The notes beneath the pieces were generated by a model, which was not told the origin of the DNA, searched no databases, and saw only the letters and a program-made list of their open reading frames with translations. Shown here piece after piece: positions 37,442-43,109 of a stretch of DNA of 64,000 nt; the stretch's first letter is position 1, and every line of letters starts with the position of its first letter. The position numbers were made by a program, and so were the translations under genes. The stretch lies in assembly GCA_963808815.1 (NCBI GenBank), contig CAWEGI010000014.1:124001-188000 (forward strand), given 5' to 3'. The DNA comes from DATBLE01 sp963808815 (GTDB lineage Bacteria > Actinomycetota > Thermoleophilia > Gaiellales > Gaiellaceae).

Positions 37442-38014
37442 ATGATCCGCACCGGCACCGTCATCGAGAACCCCGTCACCGGAGAGCGCATCGTCTTCCG
37501 CAAGACCTCGCGCGATACCGGCGGTCAGGCAGTCGTGATCGAGACCTTCGTCCAGCCGGACGGTTTCGTCGCCGCCGCCCACGTCCACCCGAGCCAGGAG
37601 GAGCGCTTCGAGGTGCTCAAGGGCTCGGTCGGCTTCAGGATCGGCCGTGACAAGGTCATCGCCGGCCCTGGCCAGCGCCTGACCGTCCCGGCCGGTACGC
37701 CGCACAAGTTCTGGAACGCCGGAGACAGCGAGGCCCACTTCGTCTGCGAAGTCCGCCCCGCCCTCCAGTTCGAGTCGCTGCTGGAGACGATGTTCGCCCT
37801 CGCCGTCGACGGCAAGACGAACAGGAAGGGCATGCCGAACCCGCTGCGCCTCGCGGTGATCGCCAACGCCCACTTCGACACCGTGCGGCTGCCCTTCCCG
37901 CCGGCGATCGTCCAGCGGATCGGCCTGGCGCTCGGCTCCCCGGCCGGCCGGCTGCTCGGCTACACGCCGACCTACGAGCCCGGCGCCGGCGTGCCCGCCG
38001 CGCTCGGGGTCTGA
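37442..38014 (+). CDS. Cupin-domain protein
   Basis: 190 residues. The cupin core has HVHPSQEERFEVLKGSVGF with two His and a Glu, then VPAGTPHKFWNAGDSEAHF with the last His. The C-terminal 60 residues form helices with hydrophobic patches (LPFPPAIVQRIGLALGSPAG). A good ribosome site (AAAAGGAG) precedes the ATG. It is divergent from the AfsR-like regulator, which may control it. Confidence 0.8.
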   Translation: MIRTGTVIENPVTGERIVFRKTSRDTGGQAVVIETFVQPDGFVAAAHVHPSQEERFEVLKGSVGFRIGRDKVIAGPGQRLTVPAGTPHKFWNAGDSEAHFVCEVRPALQFESLLETMFALAVDGKTNRKGMPNPLRLAVIANAHFDTVRLPFPPAIVQRIGLALGSPAGRLLGYTPTYEPGAGVPAALGV

Positions 38015-38017
38015 GCC

Positions 38018-38110
38018 ATGAAGCAGAAGCTGATCATCGCCGTACTGTTCCTGGCGCTGCTCGTGCTCGCCGGCCTGGGCATGGTGCTGCGGAGATTCGA
38101 CGGGGTCTGA
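38018..38110 (+). CDS. Putative 30-residue membrane peptide
   Basis: ATG AAG CAG AAG then a hydrophobic segment LIIAVLFLALLVLAGLGMVL and a short tail RRFDGV, 3 nt after the cupin stop. One predicted helix with charged ends. Length is too short for homology by eye. Spacing and good start context suggest it is translated with the cupin gene. Confidence 0.5.
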   Translation: MKQKLIIAVLFLALLVLAGLGMVLRRFDGV

Positions 38111-38122
38111 AAGCCGTCGGAA

Positions 38123-38149
38123 GCGGGGCGCTCCTCCGGGGCGCCCCGC
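38123..38149. terminator. GC hairpin between convergent genes
   Basis: A 9-bp stem GCGGGGCGC / GCGCCCCGC with a 9-nt loop between the small peptide gene (plus) and paaK (minus). It has no U tract, as is common for terminators in such high-GC genomes. Confidence 0.5.
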
Positions 38150-38161
38150 GGCATTCCCGGC

Positions 38162-39415
38162 CTAGCGCGGGCGCCGGTCGACGACACGCACGGCCTTGCC
38201 CTCGCTCCGCGGCACGGACCCGGGCTCGAGCAGCTCGACGGTGATTCGGACACCGGTGTGCTCTCGCAGGACGGTCTCGACGGTCGCGCGGAGCGTCTCG
38301 GCGTCGACCTCGGACGAAAGCGGCTCGCAGTGCACGGTCACCTCGTCCATCTGATCCGGGCGGTCGACGACCAGCTGGTAGTGCGGCGCGACGTCGGGCA
38401 CCGACAGCAGCAGGTGCTCGACGTTCGAGGGGTACAGGTTCACGCCGCGGACGGTGATCATGTCGTCGCGCCGGCCTCGCAGGCCCCGGATCCGCACCGT
38501 GGTGCGGCCGCACACGCACGGCTCGCAGGTGAGGGAGCCGATGTCGCCCGTGCGATAGCGCAGCATCGGCATCGCCTCTTTCACGAGGGTCGTGAAGACG
38601 AGCTCGCCCTCTTCGCCCTCGCCGAGCGGCTCGCCCGAGTCGGGGTCGACCACCTCGACCAGGAAGTGGTCCTCGTGGACGTGGAGGCCGTCGCGAGCCT
38701 CCAGGCACTCGCTCGCGACGCCGGGGCCGCACATCTCCGAGAGACCGTAGAAGTTGACCGCGCGCAGGCCCGGAAGCCCGCGCTCGATCTGCTCGCGCAG
38801 GCCGTCCGTCCACGCCTCGCCGCCGAACAGGCCGAGCTCGAGCGCGAGCCCGGCCGGGTCGATCCCTGCGTCCCGGACCGCCTGCGCGATCACGAGCGCG
38901 TACGAGGGCGTAGCCACCAGCACCTGCGCGCCGAGGTCGTGCAGCAACAACGCCTGCCGCGCCGTGAAGCCGCCCGAGACGGGGAGCACCGGACACCCGA
39001 TCCGCTCGGCGCCCTGGTGGAAGCCGTGGCCGCCGGTGAACAGCCCGTACGTGTTCGCGTTGTGGACGAGCATCCCCGGCCGTACGCCCGCCATCGTCAT
39101 GCACCGCGCCATCAGCTCGGTCCACGCCTCCAGGTCGGCCGCCGTGTAGCCGACCACGGTCGGCTTTCCGTGCGTGCCGCTCGACGCGTGCAGCCGCGCG
39201 AGCGACCCGACCGGCACGCGCAGGAGGCCGAACGGATACGCCTCTCGCAGCGCCGACTTCGCCGTGAACGGCAGAGATCCGACGTCCTCCAGCGAGCCGA
39301 CGGCGACTCCGAACGTCTCGCGCAGCCGCTCGAGCTGCAGCGCCCGCAACTGCTCGCGCGGCAGCTGCTCGACCGGGTCCCGGATCACGGGCTCATGAGT
39401 TGCGCCGATGGGCAT
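38162..39415 (-). CDS. paaK: Phenylacetate-CoA ligase family protein
   Basis: Adenylate-forming enzyme of 417 residues that couples phenylacetate or a related aryl acid to CoA. Visible motifs are LHASSGTHGKPTVVGYT (P-loop), AVNFYGLSEMCGPG, YRTGDIGSL and the C-terminal domain with EGKAVRV. The stretch between the N-terminal helix (LQLERLRETF) and LPFTAKSALREAYPFG lacks the roughly 20 residues with the VPFYR motif usual in PaaK. It overlaps the dpgC-like gene by 23 nt (coupled). No other paa genes are present. Confidence 0.88.
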   Translation of the reverse strand: MPIGATHEPVIRDPVEQLPREQLRALQLERLRETFGVAVGSLEDVGSLPFTAKSALREAYPFGLLRVPVGSLARLHASSGTHGKPTVVGYTAADLEAWTELMARCMTMAGVRPGMLVHNANTYGLFTGGHGFHQGAERIGCPVLPVSGGFTARQALLLHDLGAQVLVATPSYALVIAQAVRDAGIDPAGLALELGLFGGEAWTDGLREQIERGLPGLRAVNFYGLSEMCGPGVASECLEARDGLHVHEDHFLVEVVDPDSGEPLGEGEEGELVFTTLVKEAMPMLRYRTGDIGSLTCEPCVCGRTTVRIRGLRGRRDDMITVRGVNLYPSNVEHLLLSVPDVAPHYQLVVDRPDQMDEVTVHCEPLSSEVDAETLRATVETVLREHTGVRITVELLEPGSVPRSEGKAVRVVDRRPR

Positions 39416-40767
39416 TCCAGTGCTGTTCCAGGTTGCGGACGAGCGCGGGGCTGAAGTGGCAGTACGCCTGTTCACGGCAGAACACGGACATGTAGCGCCG
39501 GAACACGTCGAGCGGCTCGGCGCCGACCCGCAGCGCGCGCCGATTGCCCGCCGCGTTCACGAGTCCCGCGTCGGTCAGCGCCGCGACCCGGGCGGCGAGC
39601 GCGGCATCCATCGCGTCCCCGGACTCCACGACCTCGTCGATCAGCAGATCGCCGTTCGGCGTCCCCGCCTCGAACTCGAGCCCCGAGAGAATCGCCTGCC
39701 GCGCGAGCCGATCGCCGACCGAGCGCGGCAGCCGCAGATTGGACGCACCGGGGAGGATGCCCTCCTTGCGCGCGGGCAGGAACAGCCGGGAGCCGCGCGT
39801 CGCGATCACGTGGTCGACCGTGTGCAGGATCTGGCACGCGCCGCCGATGGCGAAGGTCTCGACGGCTGCGATCCAGAGCTTCTCGGTCGTCTCCTCCGGC
39901 TCGCCCGGACGGTGCTCCTCGGCGCTGAGCCCTCGGAAGAGCTTGTTCACGTAACCGAGATCACGGGTGACGAAGAACATGAAGTCGACTCGCCCCTGAT
40001 AGAGGTGGGTCAGGTTCACCCCGGCGCCGAACACCCGCCGGCCGGCGTACCGGGGATGCGAGACGACGGCGCCGCGGATCACGCCGAGGCCCACCTCGGG
40101 GTCGAGCAATGCCAGGTCGACCGCGACCTCGGTGGTCGGCAGTGTCAGGGAGTCCTCCGCGTTCAGGTACCTGTCGTTGCGGATCTCGAGGTAGGCGACC
40201 CCATCGCGCCGCTCGAGGTACGTGCCGTCGAGGTCGGCGACACCGGTCGCGCGGAAGTCGTCGAGCCGCTCGAGCGCCTGCGGGGTCGGCCGCAGCATCG
40301 CCCAGACGAGATGCGAACCGCAGCGCTCCGAGGCAAGGACGTACGCAAAGAAGAGCCCCTGCGCCGATCTCGAGCCCATCCTTGTCGGGCAGCGCCCGCT
40401 CCCGCTCGGCGGCCACCTGTTCGCGCGTCGGGACCAGCCCGGGGAAGCGCTCCGCCGCGGCGTAGACCAGATCTTCGTCGCGAATCGCGAGCTGGAGGTC
40501 GTCCGTCAGCGAGAGGTAGACGTCCTCGGCGTGGTCGCGCAGGAAGCGAATGCGCTCGGCGTCGAGCGCCCCTTTCAGGCGAGTCGCCGCCTCCGCCTCT
40601 GCGTCGGATCGCCCGGGCCGCTCGGGCAGGCGCGCGAGCAGCCGCTCGCCCCGGGTCAGGTATTCCGACGACTCCCGCGCAGCGGTGTCGAAGGACCGAC
40701 CGCCGGCGGGACGCGACTCCTCCCAGGCGGCGATCTCGGTCGACGAAAGCCCCGCTGCCTCGAGCAT
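39393..40767 (-). CDS. DpgC-like (3,5-dihydroxyphenyl)acetyl-CoA dioxygenase family protein, one-base frame break
   Basis: 457 residues when repaired. The N-terminal helical domain (about 1-170) leads into a crotonase fold that matches DpgC: LDGTYLERRDGVAYLEIRNDRYLNAED (in part), GRRVFGAGVNLTHL, WIAAVETFAIGGACQIL and LPARKEGILPGASNLRLPR. DpgC is a cofactor-free dioxygenase that makes 3,5-dihydroxyphenylglyoxylate in glycopeptide antibiotic synthesis. The frame breaks near 40364; dropping one base joins GLEIA to QGLFFAYV. It is co-directional and overlapping with paaK. No DpgA, DpgB or DpgD is nearby, so the natural substrate may be another arylacetyl-CoA made by PaaK. Confidence 0.8.
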
Positions 40768-40872
40768 CGCCGCACAGCCTATGAGCCAGATGATTGACCG
40801 GCAATTCCACGCAGCCGCAGATGGGGGCCCCGCGACCACGCGAATTACCGGTCGATCATCTAGCGTGCGTCG
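40768..40872. promoter_or_regulatory. Divergent control region of dpgC-like gene and selenoprotein gene
   Basis: 105 nt between opposed start codons. The minus-strand -10 TAGGCT (40776-40781) is 8 nt before the dpgC-like ATG; the plus-strand -10 TAGCGT (40861-40866) is 6 nt before the ATG at 40873. Both genes look leaderless. Each -10 is flanked on its upstream side by one arm of a long inverted repeat. Confidence 0.55.
40789..40860. repeat. 19-bp inverted repeat, 17 of 19 matching, 34-nt spacer
   Basis: Left arm GATGATTGACCGGCAATTC (40789-40807); right arm (40842-40860) is its reverse complement except at two positions. The arms sit over the expected -35 regions of the two divergent genes. 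This suits two binding sites for one regulator. A transcribed hairpin is less likely because the sites lie upstream of both -10 boxes. Confidence 0.8.
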
Positions 40873-41445
40873 ATGGCCGAGCACGAGATCGCCGTCTGGT
40901 CGGACTACCTCTGACCCTTCTGCCGGATCGGCCAGGGGCTGGCCGACTGGATGAGGGAGCGCTTCGATGCGACGGTCGAGTGGCTGCCGTTCGACCTGCA
41001 CCCCGAGTACCCGCCGGAAGGCGTGCCTCGCAACCCCGAGCGGGCGGCCCGCGCAGCCGAGCTCTTCGCGTCGCACGGCCTGACCTACAACCCGCCGCCG
41101 GTCTCGCCCCGGTCGCTCGACGCCCAGCGGCTCGGCGAGCACGCGCGCTCGCAGGGGCTCTACGTGCCGTTCTTCGAGCGGACGATGGACGCCTACTGGG
41201 CCGAGGCGCAGGACATCGGCGACCACGACGTGCTGCGGAGGCTGGCCGCCGAGGTCGGGGTGGAAGGCGCGGACGAGATCCTCGAGTCCGACGCGTACGC
41301 CGACACGGTGCGACGATCGACCGCCGACGCGCACGCCGTCGGGATCAACGGCATCCCTGCGTTCCTGCTCGACCGGCGGCTCCTGGTGCTGGGCGCGCAC
41401 CCGCGCGAGACGTTCGAGCGGGCTTTCGAACAGCTCGGATCCTGA
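40873..41445 (+). CDS. DsbA/FrnE-family thiol-disulfide oxidoreductase, probable selenoprotein (in-frame TGA at the active site)
   Basis: 190 residues if TGA at 40912-40914 is read as selenocysteine. The N-terminus reads AVWSDYL-U-PFCRIG, the FrnE active-site context where homologues have CPxC (typically WSDxxCPWC). Codon 14 is the TGA and Cys17 the resolving residue. Downstream sequence is fully in frame: EWLPFDLHPEYPPEG and the cis-proline loop AVGINGIPAFLL near residue 162. The stem-loop after the TGA meets bacterial SECIS rules. A TAGCGT box 6 nt upstream of the ATG makes the gene leaderless. A cytosolic protein (no signal peptide), divergent from the DpgC-like gene and upstream of a peroxiredoxin. 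The alternative is a C-to-A error or nonsense mutation. Confidence 0.8.
40928..40946 (+). promoter_or_regulatory. Candidate bacterial SECIS element
   Basis: TCGGCCAG-GGG-CTGGCCGA, a perfect 8-bp stem with a GGG loop. The stem starts 13 nt and the loop 21 nt after the TGA. Published bacterial SECIS rules (apical loop 16-37 nt after UGA, short loop with G in its first two positions) are all met. It lies inside the coding region, as in E. coli fdhF. Confidence 0.75.
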
Positions 41446-41492
41446 AATAGTCTGCTCGGCAGGCACGCGGCCTCAGAGGTCGCTTCCGTTTG

Positions 41493-41498
41493 TATAGT
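41493..41498 (+). promoter_or_regulatory. -10 box of the peroxiredoxin gene
   Basis: TATAGT, 32 nt before the ATG at 41531, leaves a short leader that includes AAGGAGG. The peroxiredoxin can thus be transcribed separately from the upstream DsbA gene. Confidence 0.5.
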
Positions 41499-41530
41499 GA
41501 CCCTGCACTGAAGCGTCTAAGGAGGAACCC

Positions 41531-42187
41531 ATGGCCTTGCAGATCGGTGACACAGCGCCCGACTTCCACGCCCAGACCACCGAGGGCGAGATCGACTTCC
41601 ACGACTGGATCGGCGACTCCTGGGCGGTGCTGTTCTCGCACCCGAAGGACTTCACGCCGGTGTGCACGACCGAGCTCGGCTACATGGCGAAGATCAAGCC
41701 CGAGTTCGACAAGCGCGGCGTGCAGATCATCGGGCTCTCGGTCGATCCGACCGGCAAGCACGAGGAGTGGGCCAAGGACATCGAGGAGACGCAGGGCACG
41801 GCGCCCAACTACCCGATCATCGGCGACTCGGACTTCCAGGTCTCGAAGCTGTACGGGATGCTGGCGAACGACGTCTCCGGCGACGCCGCCGACCGGACGC
41901 CGGCCGACAACCAGACCGTCCGCAACGTCTTCGTGATCGGCCCGGACAAGAAGGTCAAGCTGATCCTCGTCTACCCGATGACCACGGGCCGCAACTTCGA
42001 CGAGGTGCTCCGCGTGATCGACTCGCTGCAGCTGACTGCCAATCACAAGGTGTCGACGCCGGTGAACTGGCAGCAGGGCGAGGACGTGATCATCGCCGGC
42101 TCCGTCTCGAACGACGAGGCGAAGGAGCTCTTCGGCGAGTGGCAGGAGCCGAAGCCCTACATCCGGATCGTCCCCCAGCCGAACTAG
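41531..42187 (+). CDS. 1-Cys peroxiredoxin (Prx6-type)
   Basis: 218 residues. The peroxidatic Cys is in HPKDFTPVCTTELG near residue 45, which is a normal Cys codon, and the Prx6 C-terminal domain follows (VYPMTTGRNFDEVLRVIDSLQL, then NHKVSTPVNW). There is no resolving Cys, so an external thiol reductant is needed. The gene follows the Sec-DsbA candidate by 85 nt, has its own -10 box and a strong ribosome site. It reduces hydroperoxides. Functional pairing with the Sec protein is inferred from position only. Confidence 0.93.
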   Translation: MALQIGDTAPDFHAQTTEGEIDFHDWIGDSWAVLFSHPKDFTPVCTTELGYMAKIKPEFDKRGVQIIGLSVDPTGKHEEWAKDIEETQGTAPNYPIIGDSDFQVSKLYGMLANDVSGDAADRTPADNQTVRNVFVIGPDKKVKLILVYPMTTGRNFDEVLRVIDSLQLTANHKVSTPVNWQQGEDVIIAGSVSNDEAKELFGEWQEPKPYIRIVPQPN

Positions 42188-42192
42188 GTCGT

Positions 42193-42221
42193 GCGGGCGC
42201 CCGGCCTCGCCGGGCGCCCGC
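42193..42221. terminator. Strong GC hairpin between convergent genes
   Basis: A perfect 12-bp stem GCGGGCGCCCGG / CCGGGCGCCCGC with a 5-nt loop, between the stops of the peroxiredoxin (plus) and DUF4242 (minus) genes. It has no U tract and can act in both directions. Confidence 0.7.
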
Positions 42222-42230
42222 CCTCTCCCC

Positions 42231-42503
42231 TCAGAGCCGGAAGTACGGGTCGAGCACGCTGATCCGGGTGATCCGGTCGACCGGCAGCTCGTTGACGGCC
42301 GCCGCCTTCCTGATCGCCTCCGGGCTCGGCCCGTCGTAGACGCAGTACGTCCGGTTCCCGTCGTCCGAGACGTACGAGTGGAGCCAGGTCACCCCTTCGT
42401 CGGCGTTGCGCAGGACGACGGCGCTGCACGCCTCGGAGCCTGCGGCGTCGGCCCGAATCGGCAGCCCGCCGTCGAAGGTGCGCTCGACCACGTATCTCGG
42501 CAT
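42231..42503 (-). CDS. DUF4242 family small protein
   Basis: 90 residues: MPRYVVERTF at the start, VTWLHSYVSDDGNRTYCVYDGPSPEAI (part) in the middle, and DRITRISVLDP at the end are typical of DUF4242 (PF14026), a ferredoxin-like fold; the Streptomyces SCO4226 member binds nickel. The ATG is preceded by GGGAGGAG. It follows a secreted protein gene by 15 nt on the same strand and is probably co-transcribed with it. Confidence 0.85.
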   Translation of the reverse strand: MPRYVVERTFDGGLPIRADAAGSEACSAVVLRNADEGVTWLHSYVSDDGNRTYCVYDGPSPEAIRKAAAVNELPVDRITRISVLDPYFRL

Positions 42504-42518
42504 GCGTCTCCTCCCAGC

Positions 42519-43109
42519 TCAGCTGTTGTTGAAGGCCGTGACCAGCGGGTTCGTGCCGGAGTAGATCCCCGCCGGGTTCTGGTACCAGAGCCAGACGTGG
42601 AACGTGACCAGGTTGGGGTGCCAGAAGCTGAACTTCGCGCCTGACTGCGGGCTCGTCTTCGCGCAGTCGTCCTGCGACATCGCCGGGACGAACGTGCCGT
42701 CGACGTAGTGGCAGGCCGCTCCGAACGCCCCGTACTTGGCGCCGGGGAGCGGCGGCTTCGCCGGCTTCGCGGGGAACACCCACTCGAGCGCGCCGAGCAG
42801 GTACTGGTTGCCCCGCTTCTGGTAGACGAGGATCGGCGGCTTGGAGACGTCGAAGCCCGTGATCTTGGCGTTCATGTAGTGGATTCCCATGTCCGGGATC
42901 ATCGGCGTGATGATCTTGTAGCCGTCCGCCTTCGCCCGGTTCAGGTTGGTCGCGTACTTCGCGGTCGCCACCCGCATGGCGGCGAGCGACTGGGCGAGCG
43001 GCACCGCCGACGCGCGGCTGTGTGCGTGGCGGGCGGTCCCGCCCGAGGCCAGGGCAGCCGTCACGCCCACTGCGAGCACGACGACGGCCAGAGGGATGAG
43101 CTTGCGCAC
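42519..43109 (-). CDS. Secreted protein of unknown function
   Basis: 196 residues from a GTG with AGGAGG 8 nt upstream. The signal peptide is KLIPLAVVVLAVGVTAALAS. The mature part has ATAKYATNLNRAKADGYKI, MGIHYMN, YLLGALEWVFP, HYVDGTFV and KFSFWHPNLVTFHVWLWYQNP, aromatic-rich but with no domain I can name. Conserved histidines (HYMN, HYVD, WHPN, FHVW) could bind a metal. Next to DUF4242, with which it likely forms a two-gene operon. Confidence 0.65.
   Translation of the reverse strand: MRKLIPLAVVVLAVGVTAALASGGTARHAHSRASAVPLAQSLAAMRVATAKYATNLNRAKADGYKIITPMIPDMGIHYMNAKITGFDVSKPPILVYQKRGNQYLLGALEWVFPAKPAKPPLPGAKYGAFGAACHYVDGTFVPAMSQDDCAKTSPQSGAKFSFWHPNLVTFHVWLWYQNPAGIYSGTNPLVTAFNNS

Noticed and set aside
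40912..40914. TGA as a simple nonsense mutation or as a programmed frameshift site
   Set aside because: The frame continues without shift, the codon sits at the catalytic Cys, and a SECIS-like hairpin follows; not proven but less likely.
40951..41445. Gene start at ATG 40951
   Set aside because: It would remove the active site and first strand of the thioredoxin fold, which are encoded in frame upstream.
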